Counted from the stretch's first letter, positions 1-6,363 are shown. The stretch: 22,655 nucleotides of DNA from Ruminococcus flavefaciens (GCA_004554385.1 SFMO01000045.1:1-22655); one strand, 5' to 3'. Notes: generated from the letters alone by a model not told the origin. Numbers and translations are program-made.

Positions 1-96
1 AGCTGCATAAAGCAACAAAGCGACCAAGCTTTGTCGCTTTGTCGCTTTGCATAAATTTTCTTTTAAATCTTTGTCTAACTTTTTGGGGTCAGTTCA
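1..96 (+). mobile_element. Outer end of an IS3-family (IS150-like) insertion sequence, partial
   Basis: Read on the minus strand from 96, the sequence starts TGAACTGACCCC, then AAAAAGTTAGACA. This matches my recollection of the terminal inverted repeats of IS3-family IS150-group elements. The element would extend leftwards out of the window, so only its last roughly 96 bases are here and no transposase sequence is visible. The hairpin at 9-48 followed by a T-rich stretch fits a terminator behind a plus-strand transposase gene. The other end and the target duplication are outside the window, so the call rests on the terminal motif alone. Confidence 0.5.
9..48 (+). terminator. Strong hairpin, probable terminator at the IS end
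   Basis: A 16-base arm at 9-24 pairs with 33-48 with one mismatch around an 8-base loop. The arms are built from repeated AAAGCGAC units. Downstream on the plus strand lies a T-rich stretch (ATTTTCTTTT at 55-64). It probably ends a transcript entering from the left, such as a transposase gene. The T tract is not adjacent to the stem, so termination is inferred. Confidence 0.45.
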
Positions 97-253
97 TAAC
101 GGGCGGATCTCTTTATAGCTATAGCAGAAATAATTTTAAAAAACAGTGAAGTATCCTGCATAAACGACTTGCTCTGTACAATTGTATCGTTAACTGAGGA
201 GACAGCGCAGAGCTTTTTGACTGCCTGTACCTGGGCGCCGCCGCTGCGCCGTT

Positions 254-1825
254 TTAACAAACGCCGTTATTAACAGCCGCAGTAGTAGTTGTTGTTGCAG
301 CAGTTACATTTGATGAATAGCTTTCGGGAAGTGTCTTGATAAGTCCTAAGAGGTACTTCTGGATAGCAGCTGCGTCATTTGTTGTTATACCGCCGCCTGC
401 CTCATAAACGTCGGCATTGGACATGCCCTGCTCTGAGAGCTTATACTTGTTCGGGTTAGATAAAGACTGCATTATCATTACAGAGTCGCCCATATCAATA
501 CCGCCGTCGCAGTTAGTATCTCCCCACTTGGAAACCTTTGAATCAAGAATTCCTTTAAGATCAACAGGTCCTGTTGTTGTGGTGGTTACGGTGGTATCTG
601 TAGCTGATGTAGTTGTTGCAGCAGGTGCAGGCGGATCTATTTTGTCAGCAAGAGCTATAATGTCATTATAGAATTGCTTAGGCTGATAGTTGCTGAACGG
701 AAGCCGTGAGCCTTGGTCATATCTCCAGATACACTCGTCTGTTGTTCCCGAAAGGGTCACGCAGGAGATGTGCTTATTGTGCTTCATAGCAACCTCAAAG
801 ATCTGAGGATAAAGCTGATCGTTGGTACCTGTGCTGTTCGTGATGTCAAGCTCTGTGATCTGAACATCAAGACCGAGTGACTCGAACTGCTTTACTGCTG
901 TCTCAAATTTGCTTGCTGAAGGATAGTCTGACGCAAGATGAGCCTCCATCCCGATACCGTCGATGTAGTCTCCCTCTTTCATAATTGTCTTAGCCATATT
1001 TATAATGTCGTCAGTCTTTTCGCTTATATACTCATTATAATCGCTGAGATAAAGTTTGCAATTATTAGGAGCATACTGTCTTGCATACTTGAATGCATTT
1101 AATACGAACTCCGGATTATTTTCGCCGTATACCTCCGTCCACTTTGATAAATTTCTCATTCCGCCGCCGTCAGTCTCGAAGAGCTCGTTGCACACGTCGT
1201 AGGAATGAACCTGAAGGTTCGGGAAATTGGTCCTGAGCTGTGAGAACGTGTTCTTTATCATGCTCTCAAGACGCTTGTTCATACGCTCTTTGGAAATTAA
1301 TTCGCCATTGTCCTTAAATAGATAATCAGGTGTCTGGCTGTACCATACGAATGTATTACCGCGAACACCGATACCGTTCTGCTCTGCGAACTTAAGAATA
1401 TTGCTTGCAGGACTCAGGCTTATATTAACTTCATCACCGTTTACGCCCTTTATGATGGAGTTGGGGGTCATTTCATTCCTACAGGTGATGGAGTTGTAGT
1501 TTTTCTTAATGAACTCCTGAGCCTGTGAGTTGCCGATTTCATAGTCATTCACAGCAGTTCCGAGACAGAAGTAGGGACCCATGTGATCTTTGAAGCCATC
1601 TCCGCCCTTTTCGTACTCATAGTTAATGTTATGGCGAACTGCTACGCACTTAGTGCTGCCTGTGTCTTCATAAGTTGTGTCGTTTTCTCCGGATGCATTA
1701 CCGCTGCTTTTTACGTAACCTGTTTTCTCCTGATCGTCAGCTGAAACTGAAAACGGAACGCACAATGATATAGTCAGGGCAGAAACAGTCAGACCGAAAG
1801 CCTTTTTGATAGTGTTACCGATCAT
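254..1825 (-). CDS. Secreted GH10 endo-1,4-beta-xylanase with dockerin
   Basis: This 523-residue protein should cut the xylan backbone outside the cell as part of a cellulosome. An N-terminal signal peptide ends near residue 29. The GH10 barrel spans about 78-395, with the acid/base Glu214 in YDVCNE and the nucleophile Glu325 in ITELDI. A Thr-rich linker (about 403-419) leads to a two-repeat dockerin (about 434-502, starting WGDTNCDGG). The ATG at 1825 is preferred over an upstream GTG at 1834 because that GTG overlaps the GAAGGAG ribosome binding site. Two positions usually conserved in the minus-1 subsite look changed: the His of GHTLVW is Asn157, and the Gln before the SHL-type motif is Glu294. 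After the dockerin comes an unusual second Thr-rich tail (about 503-523), suggesting loss of a downstream module. Family assignment is firm; activity is inferred. Confidence 0.93.
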   Translation of the reverse strand: MIGNTIKKAFGLTVSALTISLCVPFSVSADDQEKTGYVKSSGNASGENDTTYEDTGSTKCVAVRHNINYEYEKGGDGFKDHMGPYFCLGTAVNDYEIGNSQAQEFIKKNYNSITCRNEMTPNSIIKGVNGDEVNISLSPASNILKFAEQNGIGVRGNTFVWYSQTPDYLFKDNGELISKERMNKRLESMIKNTFSQLRTNFPNLQVHSYDVCNELFETDGGGMRNLSKWTEVYGENNPEFVLNAFKYARQYAPNNCKLYLSDYNEYISEKTDDIINMAKTIMKEGDYIDGIGMEAHLASDYPSASKFETAVKQFESLGLDVQITELDITNSTGTNDQLYPQIFEVAMKHNKHISCVTLSGTTDECIWRYDQGSRLPFSNYQPKQFYNDIIALADKIDPPAPAATTTSATDTTVTTTTTGPVDLKGILDSKVSKWGDTNCDGGIDMGDSVMIMQSLSNPNKYKLSEQGMSNADVYEAGGGITTNDAAAIQKYLLGLIKTLPESYSSNVTAATTTTTAAVNNGVC

Positions 1826-1881
1826 TTTTATCACTCCTTCATAAAGAATTATTTCAACATAAATGAATTATCTGTATTTAT

Positions 1882-1909
1882 ATTATACATATATTTCGTT
1901 AGAAAGCAA
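1882..1909 (-). promoter_or_regulatory. Probable promoter of the GH10 xylanase gene
   Basis: On the minus strand a perfect TATAAT lies at 1887-1882. A weak minus-35 (TTGCTT, 1909-1904) sits 16 bases upstream. The leader to the ATG at 1825 would be about 50 bases. Confidence 0.55.
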
Positions 1910-1926
1910 GTCGTTTATTGTTATTT

Positions 1927-1950
1927 ATTATAAAATGATAATTTTATAAT
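1927..1950. repeat. AT-rich perfect inverted repeat upstream of the xylanase promoter
   Basis: ATTATAAAAT (1927-1936) and ATTTTATAAT (1941-1950) form a perfect 10-base inverted repeat with a 4-base spacer. It lies about 18 bases upstream of the xylanase minus-35 and between two divergent promoters, a natural place for an activator or repressor site. Because it is pure AT, chance is a real alternative. Confidence 0.35.
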
Positions 1951-2004
1951 ACAGATGGTTTTGATTTTTACCCTTGCATGGATCAAAATTTTTTTAATCC
2001 AGCC

Positions 2005-2033
2005 TTGACAAAGTGTAACGCAGTTGATGTAAT
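2005..2033 (+). promoter_or_regulatory. Sigma-A promoter of the GntR regulator
   Basis: TTGACA at 2005-2010 and TGTAAT at 2028-2033 are separated by 17 bases. This places the transcription start inside the inverted repeat at 2031-2057. Confidence 0.75.
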
Positions 2034-2057
2034 TGTATAAAAGGTAGTTATACAATT
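2031..2057. promoter_or_regulatory. Probable GntR/YtrA operator, perfect inverted repeat
   Basis: AATTGTATAA (2031-2040) and TTATACAATT (2048-2057) form a perfect 10-base inverted repeat with a 7-base spacer. It overlaps the minus-10 end and the expected transcription start. The next gene is a YtrA-type GntR regulator, a family that typically represses its own operon, so autoregulation at this site is the natural reading. Confidence 0.72.
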
Positions 2058-2117
2058 TAGACTTTGCTGTCCGGAAAGCATGTAAAGTTATATAACCACA
2101 AGGAGTGTACACTAAAA

Positions 2118-2492
2118 ATGAATATCAACATCAGCAACTCATCCGGTGAGCCTATCTATATACAGATAGCAAACCAGATAAAGACTATGATACTGGAGGG
2201 AAAACTCAAAGAGGGCGAAGCTCTGCCCTCTATGCGAATACTCGCAACTGAGCTCCGTATCAGTTTTATGACAACTAAACGCGCATATGAGGAGCTTGAA
2301 CGTGCCGGCTTTATCGAAAGTTATACGGGAAAGGGCTCTTTCGTAAAGGCGCAGAACCTGGAACTTTATCGTGAAGAGCAGATCAAGCGTATAGAATCCC
2401 TGCTCATGGAAGCAGGCGATTCAGCACGTAAGATAGGCATTACAATGGAGGAGCTCCATGAACTTCTTGACCTTGTAAACGGAGGGGAATAA
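2118..2492 (+). CDS. GntR-family transcriptional regulator, YtrA type
   Basis: This 124-residue regulator binds DNA through an N-terminal winged helix (about 10-75). It shows the typical PIYIQIANQI start, LPSMRILATEL in the helix-turn-helix, and a GKGSFV wing. The short C-terminal tail of about 45 residues, with no ligand domain, marks the YtrA subfamily, whose members usually repress a downstream ABC transporter operon. The ATG at 2118 has an AAGGAG at 2100-2105; an in-frame start at 2064 would add residues not typical of the family. A GGAGGGG at its 3' end serves as ribosome binding site for the next reading frame one base later, but that ABC transporter gene is destroyed. The repressor thus appears intact while its usual target operon is ruined. 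The family call is firm; the ligand is unknown. Confidence 0.92.
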   Translation: MNINISNSSGEPIYIQIANQIKTMILEGKLKEGEALPSMRILATELRISFMTTKRAYEELERAGFIESYTGKGSFVKAQNLELYREEQIKRIESLLMEAGDSARKIGITMEELHELLDLVNGGE

Positions 2493-2493
2493 T

Positions 2494-2559
2494 ATGAATG
2501 CCTATGAAAACGCTGTTGAAATCAAGGGCGTTACCAAGAAAGATGTTTGCAAACAATAA
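2494..2559 (+). pseudogene. Remnant of an ABC transporter ATPase, first 16 codons only
   Basis: Translation from the ATG at 2494 gives MNAYENAVEIKGVTKK and then DVCKQ and a stop. The first 16 residues match the usual start of YtrB-like ABC ATPases (AVEIKGVTKKYG-type). Everything that follows, including the Walker A motif, is missing. It starts one base after the GntR stop and has a good ribosome binding site (GGAGGGG, 2481-2487), as expected for the second gene of a ytrA-type operon. The break after GVTKK marks the first junction of a mosaic that runs to 3417. Confidence 0.7.
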
Positions 2560-2632
2560 AAATCAGTTAAAGCTGATAGGCGCAATTGCTTTTGTCGGCG
2601 CAGGAGTTGTTTTGGCTTGTTTCCCGGTATGA
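2543..2632 (+). pseudogene. Membrane-protein fragment, frameshifted
   Basis: In a different frame from the ATPase remnant, 29 residues can be read from an ATG at 2543. They include a hydrophobic segment (LKLIGAIAFVGAGVVLACF) and end at a TGA at 2630-2632. The adjacent frame from 2617 continues with a polar loop and another hydrophobic segment (about TLLFISAVFVVLG). Together they look like one two-helix membrane protein split by a frameshift near 2617-2630. I do not recognise the family. The frame choice is an inference from hydrophobicity. Confidence 0.4.
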
Positions 2633-3417
2633 ATAAAAATGAGAAGCCTGCTGAGGGCGGTGCTATGATCTCGGAAGAAGCGGTCAACAGATTTGAAACT
2701 TTTTGGTGTTCTGGAAAAACATTGCTCTTCATATCAGCTGTTTTTGTAGTTTTAGGTGTATCAAATCATAATCTTGCGGAGATAAAGCAGGCAGCTGAAA
2801 TTCTTCAGGCTCATGGTCTGAAGCTCTCGGCAGTTCAGAACCATTACAGCCTCATCAACCGTTCCTCAGAGGATTCCGGAATCCTTGACTACTGCAAGGA
2901 AAATGGCATTACGTTCTTCTCATATATGGTACTGGAACAGGGCGCACTTTCGGGCAAGTATGATACAGCTCATCCAATGCCTGCAGGCTCGGCAAGAGCT
3001 GAAAGCTATAATCCGATACTCGGCAAGCTGGAGGTCATGAACAAGGCACTCGGCAGGATCGCCGACAAGTATGGCGTGGGTATCGCACAGGTGCCTGTTG
3101 CTTGGGCGATCGCAAAAGGAACTTTGCCGATCGTCGGAGTCACAAAGGTAAGTCACGTTGAGGACGCTGTAAAGGCTGCAAATATCACACTTACTGCCGA
3201 TGAGGTAAAGGAGCTTGAAAGCTATGATTTTTCAGACAAGACAGTGATACCATTATGTACATCAGCAAGCAGCGGAATATCTACAAGTGAAAAAAATTTT
3301 TCAGAGCTTGTACCCATCGGAGATCAGCTTGCAGGGAAACGTTTCTTGGCAAGTGCAGGAAAGAATGATGTGAAGGCGTGGTATGACACACTGCCTTTGA
3401 CAAAGGAGGATAAATAA
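2617..3417 (+). pseudogene. Chimeric open frame: membrane piece, C-terminal aldo/keto reductase, flavodoxin end
   Basis: A 266-codon open frame joins parts of three unrelated genes. Residues 1-46 carry a hydrophobic segment. Residues 47-201 are the C-terminal part of an aldo/keto reductase, from GVSNHNLAEI through QNHYSLINR, QGALSGKY and the cofactor-side GVTKVSHVEDAV to VKELE. The N-terminal barrel half with the catalytic Asp, Tyr, Lys and His is absent. Residues 202-266 match the C-terminal end of a flavodoxin (YDFSDKTVIPLCTS, then KRFLASAG and a C-terminal helix), lacking its FMN-binding front. The frame stays open across both junctions. The only upstream start is a TTG at 2617 without a convincing ribosome binding site. 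No catalytic activity is expected. It could be a deletion scar, a very young fusion, or an assembly artefact. Confidence 0.75.
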
Positions 3418-3428
3418 TCAAAAAACTC

Positions 3429-3455
3429 AGCTCCGAAGGAGAGAGCTTCGGAGCT
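3429..3455. terminator. Bidirectional terminator between convergent genes
   Basis: AGCTCCGAAG (3429-3438) pairs perfectly with CTTCGGAGCT (3446-3455) around a 7-base loop. On the minus strand the stem is followed by GAGTTTTTT, making a good terminator for the DUF169 gene. The plus-strand tail (GTATT) is weaker, but the hairpin would also end the mosaic frame. Confidence 0.8.
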
Positions 3456-3505
3456 GTATTAAACCAAGCCATGGAGAAAGGGAATCCCAGAGCTTTGTTA
3501 CTGAA

Positions 3506-4318
3506 TTAAAGATTTGGGATCGTATAGCTCTTTCCCTCGTCCAGTCCCCAGGCTCTGAACATCTTATTGTAGAAGGTGGGACGTGCGAAATCAAATTCCA
3601 TATTTGTATTGAAGAAGGAGTGCTTCATACCCATGTAGTTAAGGGCTTTCAGCCCCTTTTCAAATTCATCGAATTTAGCCCTTGGTACAGATAAGATGAC
3701 ATCATCTTCGCTTGTATTGGCATTTGTAAAATCGCCCGGGTCGGGGAATGAAACACGGTATTCGTTTTTTGTAAGTGAAGGGATTATTCCCCATACACAT
3801 GAGTCTATAGCATCAAATTCTGTTTTCATAGTTGTGCCTGTCTGGGTTTTTATTGCCATAAGTATAGTGCGGAGCTCGGCATTTCGGCAGTTTATGATAA
3901 TGGCATCAGGCTCGAAGTCTGCATTTCCAAGCGGAGCTGTAAGTATTCCCTTGTATTTTCCTGCAGGAAGGTGGGGCATATTTTCAATAAATGATTCAGC
4001 TGCGTCGGGATCGCTTATGCCGATAACCGGGAGAAGCTCATTGAAAGCAGAAGTACCCTTTTCAAGGCTGACCATTCCGTAGCCAATAAGCGGAGCCCAG
4101 CACCAGTGATCCTGCTTCTGCATATACACGGTCTTTCCCTCACGTCTTGAAAGGGCGAATGCCTGACAGAGTGCCAGATGCTGCCCCATTCCTCTCAGTG
4201 GGAAAACAGTGTTTTCGGGAAGCTCTGTTTCATCGCTTATCATTCTGAGAGCCATTGCGTCATATCGTTGTCCGATGGTGTTTTTGAGTGCTTGTGAGAT
4301 CCTTTTATTCTGTTCCAT
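3506..4318 (-). CDS. DUF169 family protein
   Basis: This 270-residue soluble protein has the look of the DUF169 (COG2043) family. Features I recognise are an early PENTVFPLRG segment, a Cys- and Trp-containing stretch KQDHWCWAPLIGYG, an APLGNADFEPDAIII strand, a central CVWGIIPSLTKN, and a late RAKFDEFEKGL helix. The family's function is not established to my knowledge. No signal peptide or membrane segment is visible, so it should be cytoplasmic. The start at 4318 follows an AGAGGTAA ribosome binding site. It stands alone: a convergent mosaic lies on one side and a terminator-rich gap on the other, so context gives no clue to its role. Length is normal for the family. Confidence 0.8.
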   Translation of the reverse strand: MEQNKRISQALKNTIGQRYDAMALRMISDETELPENTVFPLRGMGQHLALCQAFALSRREGKTVYMQKQDHWCWAPLIGYGMVSLEKGTSAFNELLPVIGISDPDAAESFIENMPHLPAGKYKGILTAPLGNADFEPDAIIINCRNAELRTILMAIKTQTGTTMKTEFDAIDSCVWGIIPSLTKNEYRVSFPDPGDFTNANTSEDDVILSVPRAKFDEFEKGLKALNYMGMKHSFFNTNMEFDFARPTFYNKMFRAWGLDEGKSYTIPNL

Positions 4319-4527
4319 AGTGTGTTACCTCTGAAATAATTTTGAAATTTTTCGCTCAATAACTGATAATCAGCTTAATACAGCCTTTCATAGATTATTG
4401 AGGATATATTGATTATATCGCATAGGGGGGATAGTTACCACAAATTTATTGCTCTGTTTTTTTACATTTCTTGCTCATATTTTATCCTTTTACGGAAAAA
4501 TAAGCTGTATGAAGTATTTTTTAGATC

Positions 4528-4557
4528 AGCCCCGAAGACCTGGCTTCGGGGCTTTTT
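4528..4557 (+). terminator. Strong intrinsic terminator without an obvious gene
   Basis: AGCCCCGAAG (4528-4537) pairs perfectly with CTTCGGGGCT (4544-4553) around a 6-base loop. A T tract follows to 4557. It is oriented for plus-strand transcription, yet both neighbouring genes are on the minus strand. Confidence 0.8.
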
Positions 4558-4564
4558 AAACTCA

Positions 4565-4588
4565 GTTCTGAATGGGGAAGTTCAGAAC
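4565..4588. repeat. Short perfect hairpin
   Basis: GTTCTGAA (4565-4572) pairs with TTCAGAAC (4581-4588) around an 8-base loop. It lies 7 bases after the preceding terminator and has no T tract; its role is unclear. Confidence 0.4.
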
Positions 4589-4609
4589 GTTGTTTACAAA
4601 TAAAATATT

Positions 4610-4629
4610 ATGTGACCCGAGGGTTACAT
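4610..4629 (-). terminator. Hairpin at the 3' end of the lipoprotein gene
   Basis: ATGTGACCC (4610-4618) and GGGTTACAT (4621-4629) form a 9-base stem with one mismatch or wobble and a 2-base loop. It touches the stop codon of the minus gene. On the minus strand an AATATTTTATTT stretch follows, so it may act as a weak terminator. Confidence 0.5.
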
Positions 4630-6125
4630 TAAACTGACGGACTTACTATGCTCTCAAATTCCGCAGGGGCAATGCCTGAAGTTCTGATGACCATAATGTA
4701 GTCATCGTCTATTCTTCTTACATAGCTGACACGATTCTGTGAAAATGATGTATAGCATGCTCTTGCGTAATTCTTGCCGCAGATGTTTACTGTCTCAATA
4801 TTGCCTATATCTGTCACTTCGATTTCGGGGTCAAATACAAGCTCGTCGCACTGCATGAATTCTTCGGCGGAAATGCCGGGAGCATCAGGGAATCTCTGCT
4901 TTGTATTGTAAAACCATACGTCTATACGGTTGCCCGCGTCACCATAGCAGGCAGTAGCGTCGAGCACACCTGTTTTATAGAAGGTTCTTTCCTCTTCGGT
5001 CATAAATCTTGTTGGCATGATGTAGTGAGTATCAAGGTCAGCTTCATTGAGGAAGCTTCCGTCCTCTGGGAGTGTTATCTTTATGCCTGCATAATCGGAG
5101 GTATACACAATGCCGTTTGATACTCCGTGAGTAAAGCAGTCTGCCGCGGCAGTTTCGGTTTGCGCCGGTGTTACGCTGCTATCGGTAATTTCGTTTTGTT
5201 CAGATGTATTGTTATTATTGGAAGTGCTGTTTCTGAACTCTGAAATACGGGCTGATTCCCTCTGAGCAGCAGCCTTATACGTATCAGCCGAAACCAGTTC
5301 CGTATCCTTTATCTCTGTAGATACAGACATTTCTTCAGCCTTGTTTACAAATACTTCATAGGAATCGGATACGAAATCGTTTATGCGCCATTCTCCGCAG
5401 GCAGGATCAAGAATAAAGTCAACAATGTCGCAGCCTAATGATGAAATATCGCCGTTCTGACCGTAGACAGAAGGGTAATATGCTCTGAAGGATGTATCTG
5501 TAACATCTGTGATGATAACAGATTCGTTTGGTGCCATGTGACCTATATATCCTATCTGTGGAGATGTGGTATTTGTATACATCCTTCCCTTGTACATTAT
5601 GTAGCTCTTATAGTAAAGCAGGTCTGACTGGTCAACATCTGATTCGTCTATGTAATCACCGCTGTTGTATTCGCCGCTTATCTCTGTACACTCCTCTGTG
5701 CTGTATTTTGCTGCAAATTCCTCTGATAATACAGTCTTTCTGTAATCCATCAGGTCGTTGATGGAATTGAACTCAAAGCCCTTTCCAGAGATATGAGCAA
5801 ATACTACATCTCTGACATCTCTGTTTGCAAACGGATCTGCAAGTCTGAATGTCACTGTATCGGAGGGATCAGAGTAGGAGATGAATCTGTACATGAACTG
5901 CGGACGCATTTCATAGAATCTCTCAACAAGGTCAACTGCTATATCTTCGTATGCTGCTTTTTCTGTCTTATACGAGGTGTCTGCTATACTTGCTGAAATA
6001 GCCGCAGCGCTTGTGTTGTCGACCGGTGAAGCAGCCATTTCAGGCAGTGACGCCAATTCTCTGCCGCAGGATGTGAGAGCGCAGAGGGCTGCTGCAAATG
6101 TAATAATAATAGCATTCTTTTTCAT
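4629..6125 (-). CDS. Large lipoprotein of unknown function
   Basis: This 498-residue protein has a lipoprotein signal peptide with lipobox LTSC (Cys20), so it should be anchored outside the membrane. I do not recognise the family. Two folded parts are suggested: residues about 50-265, opening with a helix around DIAVDLVERFYEM and rich in Tyr and Asp, and residues about 325-498, separated by a Ser/Asn/Thr-rich linker (about 300-320). The ATG at 6125 is chosen because AAAGGAG lies 8 bases upstream and the signal peptide begins there; an upstream start would add nine residues. The gene is monocistronic. A candidate ECF-type promoter (TGTAAC, 17 bases, CGATTA) lies upstream and shares its TGTAACAC element with the sigma factor gene at 19393. 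That link is inference. Confidence 0.8.
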   Translation of the reverse strand: MKKNAIIITFAAALCALTSCGRELASLPEMAASPVDNTSAAAISASIADTSYKTEKAAYEDIAVDLVERFYEMRPQFMYRFISYSDPSDTVTFRLADPFANRDVRDVVFAHISGKGFEFNSINDLMDYRKTVLSEEFAAKYSTEECTEISGEYNSGDYIDESDVDQSDLLYYKSYIMYKGRMYTNTTSPQIGYIGHMAPNESVIITDVTDTSFRAYYPSVYGQNGDISSLGCDIVDFILDPACGEWRINDFVSDSYEVFVNKAEEMSVSTEIKDTELVSADTYKAAAQRESARISEFRNSTSNNNNTSEQNEITDSSVTPAQTETAAADCFTHGVSNGIVYTSDYAGIKITLPEDGSFLNEADLDTHYIMPTRFMTEEERTFYKTGVLDATACYGDAGNRIDVWFYNTKQRFPDAPGISAEEFMQCDELVFDPEIEVTDIGNIETVNICGKNYARACYTSFSQNRVSYVRRIDDDYIMVIRTSGIAPAEFESIVSPSV

Positions 6126-6154
6126 AATTATAACTCCTTTGTTTTTACACATAT

Positions 6155-6177
6155 GCCGATCACAGTATTGTATCGGC
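6155..6177. repeat. Inverted repeat in the leader of the lipoprotein gene
   Basis: GCCGAT (6155-6160) and ATCGGC (6172-6177) form a perfect 6-base inverted repeat with an 11-base spacer. It lies 30-52 bases upstream of the lipoprotein ATG, downstream of the candidate ECF-like promoter, so it could be an RNA hairpin or an operator. Confidence 0.3.
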
Positions 6178-6189
6178 TTTCATAAATAC

Positions 6190-6218
6190 TAATCGAAGAA
6201 AAAATATCAGGTGTTACA
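6190..6218 (-). promoter_or_regulatory. Candidate ECF-sigma promoter of the lipoprotein gene
   Basis: On the minus strand TGTAAC (6218-6213) is followed after 17 bases by CGATTA (6195-6190). TGTAAC-N17-CGA resembles Bacillus SigX/SigV-type ECF promoters. A TACAAT at 6172-6167 could instead be a sigma-A minus-10, but I see no good minus-35 for it. Confidence 0.4.
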
Positions 6219-6305
6219 TTTTTCAGAAAAATATTTTTGAGGGGCACTCCACATACTTTATTTCCATTACCGATATGACTGTGTATCAGAGCTGAAGGAG
6301 CGTAT

Positions 6306-6341
6306 ATGAATATAGCAAAAAACGGTAAGAAATTTACCTGA
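6306..6341 (+). CDS. Eleven-codon open frame with a strong ribosome binding site
   Basis: GAAGGAG (6294-6300) lies 5 bases before an ATG that opens the frame MNIAKNGKKFT and a TGA stop. The frame ends 81 bases before the carboxylesterase ATG. It could be a leader peptide of the sugar-utilisation locus, the start of a deleted gene, or chance. No terminator/antiterminator pair is evident behind it, which weakens the leader idea. Confidence 0.3.
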   Translation: MNIAKNGKKFT

Positions 6342-6363
6342 TGTGTATTGCAATTTTAATTTT

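Larger units (their letters stand above)
4319..4627. other. Gap between DUF169 and the lipoprotein gene, with an orphan plus-strand terminator
   Basis: No convincing gene is visible. A 64-codon plus frame at 4409-4603 runs straight through the terminator at 4528-4557 and resembles no known protein, so I do not call it. The gap holds that terminator, an 8-base hairpin at 4565-4588, and the terminator of the lipoprotein gene at its end. A plus-strand terminator with no plus-strand gene in front of it may mark a small RNA or a deleted gene. Confidence 0.5.

Noticed and set aside
9..48. Repeated AAAGCGAC units as a CRISPR or tandem-repeat array
   Set aside because: Only a few adjacent copies that make one hairpin; there are no spacers.
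230..256. GC-rich GGCGC/GCGCC stem near the xylanase stop as a terminator
   Set aside because: Only five pairs, and the T run lies on the plus strand, opposite to the xylanase transcript.
75..260. Minus-strand 61-codon frame overlapping the xylanase end and the IS-like terminus
   Set aside because: Its last residues simply translate the IS-like inverted repeat (ELTPKS), and it has no family resemblance or good ribosome binding site.
4409..4603. Plus-strand 64-codon open frame
   Set aside because: It reads through a strong intrinsic terminator at 4528-4557 and resembles no known protein.
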